Assembly (NCBI GenBank): GCA_949752795.1 | Contig: CATKHW010000013.1 | Coordinates: forward strand, 620,001-684,000 | Reading direction: 5' to 3' | Source of the DNA: Hyperoodon ampullatus | Lineage: Eukaryota > Chordata > Mammalia > Artiodactyla > Ziphiidae | Length of the DNA stretch: 64,000 nucleotides | Shown: positions 48,523 to 62,431 of the stretch, in pieces | How the letters are laid out: each line of letters begins with the position of its first letter | Numbering within the stretch: position 1 is the first letter of the stretch | The notes under the pieces: generated by a model | The model's database searches: none | What the model saw: only the letters and a program-made list of their open reading frames with translations | What the model was told of the DNA's origin: nothing | Translations under genes and position numbers: made by a program

Positions 48523-50261
48523 TTGGGAAAACTGAAAATCAATACGACAGAGCCACCCCAAACTTTAGGGCTGCACTGCTTACAAGGACCTCAACTTGGG
48601 TACACCTTAAATATCCCAGGAAATATAAATATGGTTCAAAAAATTGTGGTACTTATGTACGATGGAATATCCCTCAGCCATGAAATCAATGTCATAAGAC
48701 CAGTAGCAGCAAAATGGGTGGATTCAGGTACGATGATTCTAAGTGAAATAAGTCACAGAGAAAAAGAAACTTATCATAAGATATCACTTATGAAGATCCT
48801 GTAAACATGGCTACACTTGAACTGAGTTAGGAAAGAGAACAGTGTCTCACATTTAGAAAACACTCTTATGCCTGCTTAAGGGGGAAGGAGAGTTGGGGTG
48901 ATGCATAAAACCAGAGTTTGATATAAGCACAGGTCCCGTTCCAAAAACCAACTATGGAATAGACAAGACCTACACCTTCCTCACTGAAAGGGACTCAAAA
49001 CACCATATTTCCCGCAGAGGAATATATCTGACTAGTAAGAATCTTAAAACCTATGTATTGATATGTCTCCGTAAGGGAATCAAGTGTGTCTAGACTGGCT
49101 TAAACATGGCAGCGAGAATCAGCTCAAACCCACTATAAAAAGGAATTTCAAAAACAAAACAAAAAAACTGGGAAATTCTTTACAATTCCTTCAGGGTCAA
49201 TGATGAAACCTGGACTGACCCTATCTACAAAGACAGCTGGATATGGCATAAGGCTGGACACTTGGGACTGAGGGGATTGGTGAGATTGGGTGAGCAAATG
49301 CAGACCCTTTAAAGCAATAATGCATGGCACCCATTCCATGGGTCCCAACTCTCCAGGTTGAAGGGAATATTACTACAGTTATAACATGTACGGGAAACCT
49401 AGAGAACGGACACACTGTGAATACGAAAGGTTTCTAAAACTCAACGAATAGTCCCTCTCCTGGTGCTCCGGTTTGACTTTCCACCTGCTTTACTATCAAC
49501 GTCCCAACTTGGAGAGACAGCCCCTTTAACCTCCTGGTTCGCACAGGTTGCCAATTTTGCAGAGGATGAAAGGGAAGAGGGAGAACCAATGAGAGAGTAG
49601 CTGATAGGCATTTGGACGGGCACATATCACTGTAATTTCCCGGCAGGAAGAAGAATTAACCAAAGTCTCAGCCCCCCACAGGGAACCAGTATAGGTCCTG
49701 AACCAAAATTTTGGACTTGCGGTCAGCTCACCAAAAACGAGTTGAAAAATGGAGCTCAGGGGCACAGCAATTCACAAACTGGCCGAGTAATAAAGGACAA
49801 CTATCGTCCAAAAATCTGTTGAGGGAAGGCAACGAGGCGGACTGGAAAGCGAGGCAGAATAGCAGGAAACAGATTTCAAGATGTACGTTGGAATCCCATT
49901 TAAAGCACAGGAAGAGAGGCACAACTTCGACAATGATGCACTTGGCCAAAAAGGGCGTATGCGTTTTCTCCTGAATATATTCAGGAGAAAACGCATACGC
50001 CCTTTTTGGCCAAGCAAGCAAGCGGGCAATGCAAATCTGCACTACAAAGAAGTATCACTTCCCACCGGTCAAAAGGGACATCCACAAAATGTGTAAAAAC
50101 CAGAAAGGCAAGACAGGCCCTGGAGAACAGGGAGCCTTGTTATGCTGATGGGCGGGATGTAAATTGCCAACTGCCTCTCTGGAGGAGTGCATTGTGTTCC
50201 CTAAAACAAGTAAACAGCAGAGCTACAGAGCCAAGGGCACTTCCAGTCTAGGGAATATACC
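48523..50261 (+). repeat. Monomer U28 (1,739 bp), hybrid O head / U21-type tail
   Basis: O-specific bases run through gtccc at 49501; U21-type bases begin by 49533 (ctcctgg, then gcacaggttg and ccaattttgc). The switch is the junction between the two 12.17-kb copies. Palindrome 49941-50014, perfect. Confidence 0.94.
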
Positions 50262-52000
50262 TTGGGAAAACTGAAGATCAATAAGACAGAGCCACCCCAA
50301 AATTTAGGGCTGCACTGCTTACAAGGACCTCAACTTGGGTACACCTTAAATATCCCAGGAAATATAAAAATGGTTCAAAAAATTGTGGTACTTACGTACG
50401 ATGGAATATCCCTCAGCCATGAAATCAATGTCATAAGACCAGTAGCAGCAAAATGGGTGGATTCAGGTACGATGATTCTAAGTGAAATAAGTCACACAGA
50501 AAAAGAAACTTATCATAAGATATCACTTATGAAGATCCTGTAAACATGGCTACACTTGAACTGAGTTAGGGAAGAGAACAGTGTCTCACATTTAGAAAAC
50601 ACTCTTATGCCTGCTTAAGGGGGAAGGAGAGGTGGGGTGATGCATAAAACCAGAGTTTGATATAAGCACAGGTACCATTCCAAAAACCAACTATGGAATA
50701 GACAAGACCTACACCTTCCTCAGTGAAAGGGACTCAAAACCCCATATTTCCCGCAGAGGAATATATCTGACTAGTAAGAATCTTAAAACCTATGTATTGA
50801 TAAGTCTCCGTAAGGGAATCAAGTGTGTCTAGACTGGCATAAATATGGCAGCGAGAATCAGCTTAAACCCACTATTAAAAAGAATTTCAAAAATAAAACA
50901 AAAAAAACTGGGAAATTCTTTACAATTCCTTCAGGGTCTCTGATGAAACCTGGAATGACCCTATCTACAATGACAGCTGTATGTGGCATAAGGCTGGACA
51001 CTTGGGACTGAGAGGATTGGTGAGATTGGGTGAGCAAATGCAGACCCTTTAAAGCAATAATGCATGGCACACATTCCATGGGTCCCAACTCTCCAGGTTG
51101 AGGGGAATATTACTACAGTTATAACATGTACGGGAAACCTAGAGAACGGACACACTGTGAATACGAAAGGTTTCTAAAACTCAACGAATAGTCCCTCTCC
51201 TGGTGCTCTGGTTTGACTTTCCATCTGCTTTACTATCAACCTCCCAACTTGGAGAGACAGCCCCTTTAACCTCCTGGTTCGCACAGGTTGCCAATTTGGC
51301 AGAGGATGAAAGGGAAGAGGGAGAACCAATGAGAGAGTAGCTGATAGGCATTTGGACGGGCACATATCACTGTAATTTCCCGGCAGGAAGAAGAATTAAC
51401 CAAAGTCTCAGCCCCCCACCGGGAACCAGTATAGGTCCTGAACCAAAATTTTGGACTTGCGGTCAGCTCACCAAAAACGAGTTGAAAAATGGAGCTCAGG
51501 GGCACAGCAATTCACAAACTGGCCGAGTAATAAAGGACAACTATCGTCCAAAAATCTGTTGAGGGAAGGCAACGAGGCGGACTTGAAAGCGAGGCAGAAT
51601 AGCAGGAAACAGATTTCAAGAGGTACGTTGGAATCCCATTAAAACACAGGAAGAGAGGCACAACTTCGACAATGATGCACTTGGCCAAAAAGGGTGTATG
51701 CGTTTTCTCCTGAATATATTCAGGAGAAAACGCATACGCCCTTTTTGGCCAAGCAAGCAAGCGGGCAATGCAAATCTGCACTACAAAGAAGTATCACTTC
51801 CCACCGGTCAAAAGGGACATCCACAAAATGTGTAAAAACCAGAAAGGCAAGACAGGCCCTGGAAAACAGGGAGCCTTGTTATGCTGATGGGCGGGATGTA
51901 AATTGCCAACTGCCTCTCTGGAGGAGTACATTGTGTTCCCTAAAACAAGTAAAGAACAGAGCTACAGAGGCAAGGCCACTTCCAGTCTAGGGAATAAACC
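50262..52000 (+). repeat. Monomer U29 (1,739 bp), X type
   Basis: Counterpart of U22 in the second 12.17-kb copy, lacking U22's private deletion. Palindrome 51680-51753 has one mismatch (gggtgtatg). Confidence 0.94.
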
Positions 52001-53737
52001 TTGGGAAAACTGAAGATCAATAAGACAGAGCCATCCCAAAATTTAGGGCTGCACTGCTTACAAGGACCTGAACTTGGGTACACCTTAAATATCCCAGGAA
52101 ATATAAAAATGGTTCAAAAAATTGTGGTACTTATGTACGATGGAATATCCCTCAGCCATGAAATCAATGTCATAAGACCAGTAGCAGCAAAATGGGTGGA
52201 TTCAGGTACGATGATTCTAAGTGAAATATGTCAAAGAGAAAAAGAATCTTATCATAAGATATCACTTATGAAGATCCTGTAAACATGGCTACACTTGAAC
52301 TGAGTTAGGAAAGAGAACAGTGTCTCACATTTAGAAAACACTCTTATGCCTGCTTAAGGGGGAAGGAGAGGTGGGGTGATGCATAAAACCAGAGTTTGAT
52401 ATAAGCACAGGTACCTTTCCAAAAACCAACTATGGAATAGAAAAGACCTACACCTTCCTCAGTGAAAGGGACTCAAAACCCCATATTTCCCGCAGAGGAA
52501 TATATCTGACTAGTAAGAATCTTAAAACCTATGTATTGATATGTCTCCGTAAGGGAATCAAGTGTGTCTAGACTGGCATAAACATGGCAGCGAGAATCAG
52601 CTCAAACCCACTATAAAAAGGAATTTCAAAAACAAAAACAAAAAACTGGGAAATTCTTTACAATTCCTTCAGGGTCTCTGAGGAAACCTGGAATGACCCT
52701 ATCTACAATGACAGCTGGATGTGGCATAAGGCTGGACACATGGGACTGACAGGATTGGTGAGATTGGGTGAGCAAATGCAGACCCTTTAAAGCAATAATG
52801 CATGGCACCCATTCCATGGGTCCCAACTCTCCAGGTTGAAGGGAATATTACTACAGTTATAACTTGTACGGGAAACCTAGAGAACGGACACAGTGTGAAT
52901 ACGAAAAGTTTCTAAACCTCAACGAATAGTCCCTCTCCTGGTGCTCCGGTTTGACTTTCCATCTGCTTTACTATCAACCTCCCAACTTGGAGAGACAGCC
53001 CCTTTAACCTCCTGGTTCGCACAGGTTGCCAATTAGGCAGAGGATGAAAGGGAAGAAGGAGAACCAATGAGAGAGTAGCTGTTAGGCATTTGGACGGGCA
53101 CATATCACTGTAATTTCCCGGCAGGAAGAAGAATTAACCAAAGTCTCAGCCACCCACCGGGAACCAGTATAGTTCCTAACCAAAATTTTGGACTTGCGGT
53201 CAGCTCACCAAAAACGAGTTGAAAAATGGAGCTCAGGGGCACAGCAATTCACAAACTGGCCGAGTAATAAAGGACAACTATCGTCCAAAAATCTGTTGAG
53301 GGAAGGCAACGAGGCGGACTTGAAAGCGAGGCAGAATAGCAGGAAACAGATTTCAAGAGATATGTTGGAATCGCCTTTAAAGCACAGGAAGAGGGGCACA
53401 ACTTCGACAATGATGCACTTGGCCAAAAAGGGCGTATGCGTTTTCTCCTGAATATATTCAGGAGAAAACGCATACGCCCTTTTTGGCCAAGCAAGCAAGC
53501 GGGCAATGCAAATCTGCACTACAAAGAAGTATCACTTCCCACCGGTCAAAGGGACATCCACAAAATGTGTAAAAACCAGAAAGGCAAGACAGGCCCTGGA
53601 GAACAGGGAGCCTTGTTATGCTGATGGGCGGGATGTAAATTGCCAACTGCCTCTCTGGAGGAGTGCATTGTGTTCCCTAAAACAAGTAAACAACAGAGCT
53701 ACAGAGCCCAGGGCACTTCCAGTCTAGGGAATATACC
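52001..53737 (+). repeat. Monomer U30 (1,737 bp), M type
   Basis: Counterpart of U23 without its three private changes, so it is closer to U13 there. Palindrome 53418-53491, perfect. Confidence 0.94.
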
Positions 53738-55475
53738 TTGGGAAAACTGAAAATCAATAAGACAGAGCCACCCCAAAATTTAGGGCTGCACTGCTTACAA
53801 GGACCTCAACTTGGGTACACCTTAAATATCCCAGGAAATATAAAAATGGTTCAAAAAATTGTGGTACTTACGTACGATGGAATATCCCTCAGCCATGAAA
53901 TCAATGACATAAGACCAGTAGCAGCAAAATGGATGGATTCAGGTACGATGATTCTAAGTGAAATAAGTCACACAGAAAAAGAAACTTATCATAAGATATC
54001 ACTTATGAAGATCCTGTAAATATGGCTACACTTGAACTGAGTTAGGAAAGAGAACAGTGTCTCACATTTAGAAAACACTCTTATTCCTGCTTAAGGGGGA
54101 AAGAGAGGTGGGGTGATGCATAAAACCAGAGTTTGATATAAGCACAGGTACCGTTCCAAAAACCAACTATGGAATAGACAAGACCTACACCTTCCTCAGG
54201 GAAAGGGACTCAAAACATCATATTTCCCGCAGAGGAATATATCTGACTAGTAAGAATCTTAAAACCTATGTATTGATATGTCTCCGTAAGGGAATCAAGT
54301 GTGTCTAGACTGGCGTAAACATCGCAGCGAGGATCAGCTCAAACCCACTATAAAAAGGAATTTCAAAAACAAAACAAAAAAACTGGGAAATTCTTTACAA
54401 TTCCTTCAGAATCTCTGATGAAACCTGGAATGACCCTATCTACAACGACAGCTGGATGTGACATAAGGCTGGACACTTGGGACTGAGAGGATTGGTGAGA
54501 TTGGGTGAGCAAATGCAGACCCTTTAAAGCAATAATGCATGGCACCCATTCCATGGGCCCCAACTCTCCAGGTTGAAGGGAATATTACTACAGGTATAAC
54601 ATGTACGGGAAACCTAGAGAACGGACACACTGTGAATACGAAAGGTTTCTAAATCTCAACGAATAGTTCCTCTCCTGGTGCTCCGGTTTGACTTTCCACC
54701 TGCTTTACTATCAACCTCCCAACTTGGAGAGACAGCCCTTTAACCTCCTGGTTCGCACAGGTTGCCAATTTGGCAGAGGATGAAAGGGAAGAGGGAGAAC
54801 CAATGAGAGAGTAGCTGTTAGGCATTTGGACGGGCACATATCACTGTAATTTCCCGTCAGGAAGAAGAATTAACCAAAGTGTCAGCCCCCCACCGGGAAC
54901 CAGCATAGGTCCTGAACCAAAATTTTGGACCTGCGGTCAGCTCACCAAAAACGAGTTGAAAAATGGAGCTCAGGGGCACAGCAATTCACAAACTGGCCGA
55001 GTAATAAAGGACAACTATCGTCCAAAAATCTGTTGAGGGAAGGCAACGAGGCGGACTTGAAAGAGAGGCAGAATAGCAGGAAACAGATTTCAAGAGGTAC
55101 GTTGGAATCGCCTTTAAGGCACAGGAAGAGGGGCACAACTTCGACAATGATGCACTTGGCCAAAAAAGGCGTATGCGTTTTCTCCTGAATATATTCAGGA
55201 GAAAACGCATACGCATTTTTTGCCCAAGCAAGCAAGCGGGCAATGCAAATCTGCACTACAAAGAAGTATCACTTCCCACCGGTCAAAAGGGACATCCACA
55301 AAATGAGTAAAAACCAGAAAGGCAAGACAGGCCCTGGAGAACAGTGAGCCTTGTTATGCTGATGGGCGGGATGTAAATTGCCAACTGCCTCTCTGGAGGA
55401 GTACATTGTGTTCCCTAAAACAAGTAAACAACAGAGCTACAGAGCCAAGGGCACTTCCAGTCTAGGGAATATACT
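53738..55475 (+). repeat. Monomer U31 (1,738 bp), N type
   Basis: Counterpart of U24. Private ggcgtaaac near 54315. Palindrome 55155-55228 as in U14. Carries t at 55345. Confidence 0.94.
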
Positions 55476-57214
55476 TTGGGAAAACTGAAAATCAATACGA
55501 CAGAGCCACCCCAAACTTTAGGGCTGCACTGCTTACAAGGACCTCAACTTGGGTACACCTTAAATATCCCAGGAAATATAAATATGGTTCAAAAAATTGT
55601 GGTACTTATGTACGATGGAATATCCCTCAGCCATGAAATCAATGTCATAAGACCAGTAGCAGCAAAATGGGTGGATTCAGGTACGATGATTCTAAGTGAA
55701 ATAAGTCACAGAGAAAAAGAAACTTATCATAAGATATCACTTATGAAGATCCTGTAAACATGGCTACACTTGAACTGAGTTAGGAAAGAGAACAGTGTCT
55801 CACATTTAGAAAACACTCTTATGCCTGCTTAAGGGGGAAGGAGAGTTGGGGTGATGCATAAAACCAGAGTTTGATATAAGCACAGGTCCCGTTCCAAAAA
55901 CCAACTATGGAATAGACAAGACCTACACCTTCCTCACTGAAAGGGACTCAAAACACCATATTTCCCGCAGAGGAATATATCTGACTAGTAAGAATCTTAA
56001 AACCTATGTATTGATATGTCTCCGTAAGGGAATCAAGTGTGTCTAGACTGGCTTAAACATGGCAGCGAGAATCAGCTCAAACCCACTATAAAAAGGAATT
56101 TCAAAAACAAAACAAAAAAACTGGGAAATTCTTTACAATTCCTTCAGGGTCAATGATGAAACCTGGACTGACCCTATCTACAAAGACAGCTGGATATGGC
56201 ATAAGGCTGGACACTTGGGACTGAGGGGATTGGTGAGATTGGGTGAGCAAATGCAGACCCTTTAAAGCAATAATGCATGGCACCCATTCCATGGGTCCCA
56301 ACTCTCCAGGTTGAAGGGAATATTACTACAGTTATAACATGTACGGGAAACCTAGAGAACGGAAACACTGTGAATACGAAAGGTTTCTAAAACTCAACGA
56401 ATAGTCCCTCTCCTGGTGCTCCGGTTTGACTTTCCACCTGCTTTACTATCAACGTCCCAACTTGGAGAGACAGCCCCTTTAACCTTCTGGTTCGCACAGA
56501 TTGCCAATTTGGCAGAGGATGAAATGGAAGAGCGAGAACCAATGAGAGAGTAGCTGATAGGCATTTGGACGGGCACATATCACTGTAATTTCCCGGCAGG
56601 AAGAAGAATTAATCAAAGTCTCAGCCCCCCACCGGGAACCAGTATAGGTCCTGAACCAAAATTTTGGACTTGCGGTCAGCTCACCAAAAACGAGTTGAAA
56701 AATGGAGCTCAGGGGCACAGCAATTCACAAACTGGCCGAGTAATAAAGGACACCTATCGTCCAAAAATCTGTTGAGGGAAGGCAACGAGGCGGACTTGAA
56801 AGCGAGGCAGAATAGTAGGAAACAGATTTCAAGAGGTACGTTGGAATCGCCTTTAAAGCACAGGAAGAGGGGCACAACTTCGACAATGATGCACTTGGCC
56901 AAAAGGGGCGTATGCGTTTTCTCCTGAATATATTCAGGAGAAAACGCATACGCCCTTTTTGGCCAAGCAAGCAAGTGGGCAATGCAAATCTGCACTACAA
57001 AGAAGTATCACTTCCCACCGGTCAAAAGGGACATCCACAAAATGTGTAAAAACCAGAAAGGCAAGACAGGCCCTGGAGAACAGGGAGCCTTGTTATGCTG
57101 ATGGGCGGGATATAAATTGCCAACTGCCTCTCTGGAGGAGTGCATTCTGTTCCCTAAAACAAGTAAAGAACAGAGCTACAGAGCCAAGGGCACTACCAGT
57201 CTAGGGAATATACC
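55476..57214 (+). repeat. Monomer U32 (1,739 bp), O type
   Basis: Counterpart of U25, sharing its aatagtagg variant near 56813. Palindrome 56894-56967 has one mismatch. Confidence 0.94.
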
Positions 57215-58954
57215 TTGGGAAAACTGAAAATGAATAAGACAGAGCCACCCCAAAATTTAGGGCTGCACTGCATACAAGGACCTCAACTTGGATACACCTT
57301 AAGTATCCCAGAAAATATAAACATGGTTCAAAAAATTGTGGTACTTACGTACGATGGAATATCCCTCAGCCATGAAATCAATGTCATAAGACCAGTAGCA
57401 GCAAAATGGGTGGATTCAGGTACGATGATTCCTAGTGAAATAAGTCACACAGAAAAAGAAACATATCATAAGATATCACTTATGAAGATCCTGTAAACAT
57501 GGCTACACTTGAACTGAGTTAGGAAAGAGAACAGTGTCTCACATTTAGAAAACACTCTTATACCTGCTTAAGGGGGAAGGAGAGGTGGGGTGATGCATAA
57601 AACCAGAGTTTGATATAAGCACATGTACCGTTCCAAAAACCAACTATGGAATAGACAAGACCTACACCGTCCTCAGCGAAAGGGACTCAAAACCCCATAT
57701 TTCCCGCAGAGGAAAGTATCTGACTAGTAAGAATCTTAAAACCTATGTATTGATATGTCTCCGTAAGGGAATCAAGTGTGTCTAGACTGGCATAAACATG
57801 GCAGCGAGAATCAGCTCAAACCCACTATAAAAAGGAATTTCAAAAACAAAACAAAACAACTGGGAAATTCTTTACAATTCCTTCAGGGTCTCTGATGAAA
57901 GCTGGAATGACCCTATCTACAACGACAGCTGGATGTGGCATAAGGAGGGACACTTGGGACTGAGACGATTGTTGAGATTGGGTGAGCAAATGCAGACCCT
58001 TTAAAGCAATAATGCATGGCACCCATTCCATGGGTCCGAACTCTCCAGGTTGAAGGGAATATTACTACAGCTATAACATGTGCGGGAAACCTAGAGAACG
58101 GACACACAGTGAATACGAAAGGTTTCTAAAACTCAACGAATAGTCCCTCTCCTGTTGCTCCGATTTGACTTTCCAACTGCTTTACTATCAACTTCCCAAA
58201 TTGGAGAGACTGCCCCTTTAAGCTCCTGGTTCGTACAGGTTGCCAATTTGGCAGAGGATGAAAGGGAAGAGGGAGAACCAATGAGAGAGTAGCTGTTAGG
58301 TATTTGGATGGGCACATATCACTCTAACTTCCCGGCAGGAAGAAGAATTAACCAAAGTCTCAGCCCCCCACTGGGAACGAGCATATGTCCTGAACCAAAA
58401 TGTTGGACTTGCAGTCAGCTCACAAAAAAACGAGTTGAAAAATGGAGCTCAGAGGTACAGCAATTCACAAACTGGCCGAGTAATAAAGGACAACTATCGT
58501 CCAAAAATCTTTTGAGGGAAGGCAACGAGGCGGACTTGAAAGCGAGGCAGAATAGCAGGAAACAGATTTCAAGAGGTACGTTGGAATCGCCTTTAAAGCA
58601 CAGGAAGAGGGGCACAACTTCGACAATGATGCACTTGGCTAAAAAGGGCGTATGCATTTTCTCCTTAATATATTCAGGAGAAAACGCATACGCCCTTTTT
58701 GGCCAAGCAAGCAAGCGGGCAATGCAAATCTGCACTACAAAGAAGTATCACTTCCCACCGGTCAAAAGGGATATCCACAAAATGTGTAAAAACCAGAAAG
58801 GCAAGACAGGCCCTGGAGAACAGGGAGCCTTGTTGTGCTGATGGGCGGCATGTAAATTGCCAACTGCCTCTCTGGAGGAGTACATTGTGTTCCCTAAAAC
58901 AAGTAAAGAACAGAGCTACAGAGCCAAGGGCACTTCCAGTCTAGGGAATATACC
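57215..58954 (+). repeat. Monomer U33 (1,740 bp), P type
   Basis: Counterpart of U26. Has tctcacatt near 57538 where U16, U26 and U36 have tctgacatt. Palindrome 58634-58707 has three mismatches. Confidence 0.94.
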
Positions 58955-60692
58955 TTGGGAAAACTGAAAATCAATAAGACAGAGCCACCCCAAAATTTAG
59001 GGCTGCACTGCTTACAAGGACATCAACTTGGGTACACCTTAAATATCCCAAGAAATATAAAAATGGTTCAAAAAATTGTGGTACTTACGTACGATGGAAT
59101 ATCCCTCAGCCATGAAATCAATGACATAAGACCAGTAGCAGCAAAATGGATGGATTCAGGTACGATGATTCTAAGTGAAATAAGTCACACAGAAAAAGAA
59201 ACTTATCATAAGATATCACTTATGAAGATCCTGTAAATATGGCTACACTTGAACTGAGTTAGGAAAGAGAACAGTGTCTCACATTTAGAAAACACTCTTA
59301 TGCCTGCTTAAGGGGGAAAGAGAGGTGGGGTGATGCATAAAACCAGAGTTTGATATAAGCACAGGTACCGTTCCAAAAACCAACTATGGAATAGACAAGA
59401 CCTACACCTTCCTCAGGGAAAGGGACTCAAAACATCATATTTCCCGCAGAGGAATATATCTGACTAGTAAGAATCTTAAAACCTATGTATTGATATGTCT
59501 CCGTAAGGGAATCAAGTGTGTCTAGACTGGCATAAACATCGCAGCGAGGATCAGCTCAAACCCACTATAAAAAGGAATTTCAAAAACAAAACAAAAAAAC
59601 TGGGAAATTCTTTACAATTCCTTCAGAATCTCTGATGAAACCTGGAATGACCCTATCTACAACGACAGCTGGATGTGACATAAGGCTGGACACTTGGGAC
59701 TGAGAGGATTGGTGAGATTGGGTGAGCAAATGCAGACCCTTTAAAGCAATAATGCATGGCACCCATTCCATGGGCCCCAACTCTCCAGGTTGAAGGGAAT
59801 ATTACTACAGGTATAACATGTACGGGAAACCTAGAGAACGGACACACTGTGAATACGAAAGGTTTCTAAATCTCAACGAATAGTTCCTCTCCTGGTGCTC
59901 CGGTTTGACTTTCCACCTGCTTTACTATCAACCTCCCAACTTGGAGAGACAGCCCTTTAACCTCCTGGTTCGCACAGGTTGCCAATTTGGCAGAGGATGA
60001 AAGGGAAGAGGGAGAACCAATGAGAGAGTAGCTGTTAGGCATTTGGACGGGCACATATCACTGTAATTTCCCGTCAGGAAGAAGAATTAACCAAAGTGTC
60101 AGCCCCCCACCGGGAACCAGCATAGGTCCTGAACCAAAATTTTGGACCTGTGGTCAGCTCACCAAAAACGAGTTGAAAAATGGAGCTCAGGGGCACAGCA
60201 ATTCACAAACTGGCCGAGTAATAAAGGACAACTATCGTCCAAAAATCTGTTGAGGGAAGGCAACGAGGCGGACTTGAAAGAGAGGCAGAATAGCAGGAAA
60301 CAGATTTCAAGAGGTACGTTGGAATCGCCTTTAAGGCACAGGAAGAGGGGCACAACTTCGACAATGATGCACTTGGCCAAAAAAGGCGTATGCGTTTTCT
60401 CCTGAATATATTCAGGAGAAAACGCATACGCATTTTTTGCCCAAGCAAGCAAGCGGGCAATGCAAATCTGCACTACAAAGAAGTATCACTTCCCACCGGT
60501 CAAAAGGGACATCCACAAAATGAGTAAAAACCAGAAAGGCAAGACAGGCCCTGGAGAACAGAGAGCCTTGTTATGCTGATGGGCGGGATGTAAATTGCCA
60601 ACTGCCTCTCTGGAGGAGTACATTGTGTTCCCTAAAACAAGTAAACAACAGAGCTACAGAGCCAAGGGCACTTCCAGTCTAGGGAATATACT
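58955..60692 (+). repeat. Monomer U34 (1,738 bp), hybrid Q head / N body
   Basis: Counterpart of U27 with the same hybrid junction (59051-59124) and the same a at 60562. Private: cctgtggtc near 60149. Palindrome 60372-60445 as in U14. Confidence 0.94.
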
Positions 60693-62431
60693 TTGGGAAA
60701 ACTGAAAATCAATACGACAGAGCCACCCCAAACTTTAGGGCTGCACTGCTTACAAGGACCTCAACTTGGGTACACCTTAAATATCCCAGGAAATATAAAT
60801 ATGGTTCAAAAAATTGTGGTACTTATGTACGATGGAATATCCCTCAGCCATGAAATCAATGTCATAAGACCAGTAGCAGCAAAATGGGTGGATTCAGGTA
60901 CGATGATTCTAAGTGAAATAAGTCACAGAGAAAAAGAAACTTATCATAAGATATCACTTATGAAGATCCTGTAAACATGGCTACACTTGAACTGAGTTAG
61001 GAAAGAGAACAGTGTCTCACATTTAGAAAACACTCTTATGCCTGCTTAAGGGGGAAGGAGAGTTGGGGTGATGCATAAAACCAGAGTTTGATATAAGCAC
61101 AGGTCCCGTTCCAAAAACCAACTATGGAATAGACAAGACCTACACCTTCCTCACTGAAAGGGACTCAAAACACCATATTTCCCGCAGAGGAATATATCTG
61201 ACTAGTAAGAATCTTAAAACCTATGTATTGATATGTCTCCGTAAGGGAATCAAGTGTGTCTAGACTGGCTTAAACATGGCAGCGAGAATCAGCTCAAACC
61301 CACTATAAAAAGGAATTTCAAAAACAAAACAAAAAAACTGGGAAATTCTTTACAATTCCTTCAGGGTCAATGATGAAACCTGGACTGACCCTATCTACAA
61401 AGACAGCTGGATATGGCATAAGGCTGGACACTTGGGACTGAGGGGATTGGTGAGATTGGGTGAGCAAATGCAGACCCTTTAAAGCAATAATGCATGGCAC
61501 CCATTCCATGGGTCCCAACTCTCCAGGTTGAAGGGAATATTACTACAGTTATAACATGTACGGGAAACCTAGAGAACGGAAACACTGTGAATACGAAAGG
61601 TTTCTAAAACTCAACGAATAGTCCCTCTCCTGGTGCTCCGGTTTGACTTTCCACCTGCTTTACTATCAACGTCCCAACTTGGAGAGACAGCCCCTTTAAC
61701 CTTCTGGTTCGCACAGATTGCCAATTTGGCAGAGGATGAAATGGAAGAGCGAGAACCAATGAGAGAGTAGCTGATAGGCATTTGGACGGGCACATATCAC
61801 TGTAATTTCCCGGCAGGAAGAAGAATTAATCAAAGTCTCAGCCCCCCACCGGGAACCAGTATAGGTCCTGAACCAAAATTTTGGACTTGCGGTCAGCTCA
61901 CCAAAAACGAGTTGAAAAATGGAGCTCAGGGGCACAGTAATTCACAAACTGGCCGAGTAATAAAGGACACCTATCGTCCAAAAATCTGTTGAGGGAAGGC
62001 AACGAGGCGGACTTGAAAGCGAGGCAGAATAGCAGGAAACAGATTTCAAGAGGTACGTTGGAATCGCCTTTAAAGCACAGGAAGAGGGGCACAACTTCGA
62101 CAATGATGCACTTGGCCAAAAGGGGCGTATGCGTTTTCTCCTGAATATATTCAGGAGAAAACGCATACGCCCTTTTTGGCCAAGCAAGCAAGTGGGCAAT
62201 GCAAATCTGCACTACAAAGAAGTATCACTTCCCACCGGTCAAAAGGGACATCCACAAAATGTGTAAAAACAAGAAAGGCAAGACAGGCCCTGGAGAACAG
62301 GGAGCCTTGTTATGCTGATGGGCGGGATATAAATTGCCAACTGCCTCTCTGGAGGAGTGCATTCTGTTCCCTAAAACAAGTAAAGAACAGAGCTACAGAG
62401 CCAAGGGCACTACCAGTCTAGGGAATATACC
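60693..62431 (+). repeat. Monomer U35 (1,739 bp), O type
   Basis: O type throughout, unlike its counterpart U28, which changes type near 49.52 kb. Has aatagcagg near 62030 (older state) and a private cacagtaattc near 61938. Palindrome 62111-62184 has one mismatch. Confidence 0.94.

Larger units (their letters stand above)
37350..49515 (+). repeat. Seven-monomer higher-order repeat, copy 1 (~12.17 kb)
   Basis: Order: U21 tail, X, M, N, O, P, Q/N hybrid, O head. It is followed at once by a second copy at offset 12,169-12,170. I noticed only about ten substitutions and one deletion between the copies, far fewer than between neighbouring monomers. The start is set by the counterpart of the junction at 49501-49533 (37332-37364). 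Confidence 0.9.
41740..49515 (+). repeat. Nested three-monomer duplication (5,217 bp offset), first occurrence
   Basis: N tail, O, P and Q head (about 41.74-46.95 kb) are followed by a second N tail and O head (46.95-49.52 kb). The second copy is cut by the 12.17-kb junction. Confidence 0.85.
49516..61690 (+). repeat. Seven-monomer higher-order repeat, copy 2 (~12.17 kb)
   Basis: Same monomer order as copy 1. The end is placed at 61671-61703, where the O unit continues as O instead of jumping to the U21-type tail. What follows (end of O, then P) continues the nested three-monomer repeat. Confidence 0.9.
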
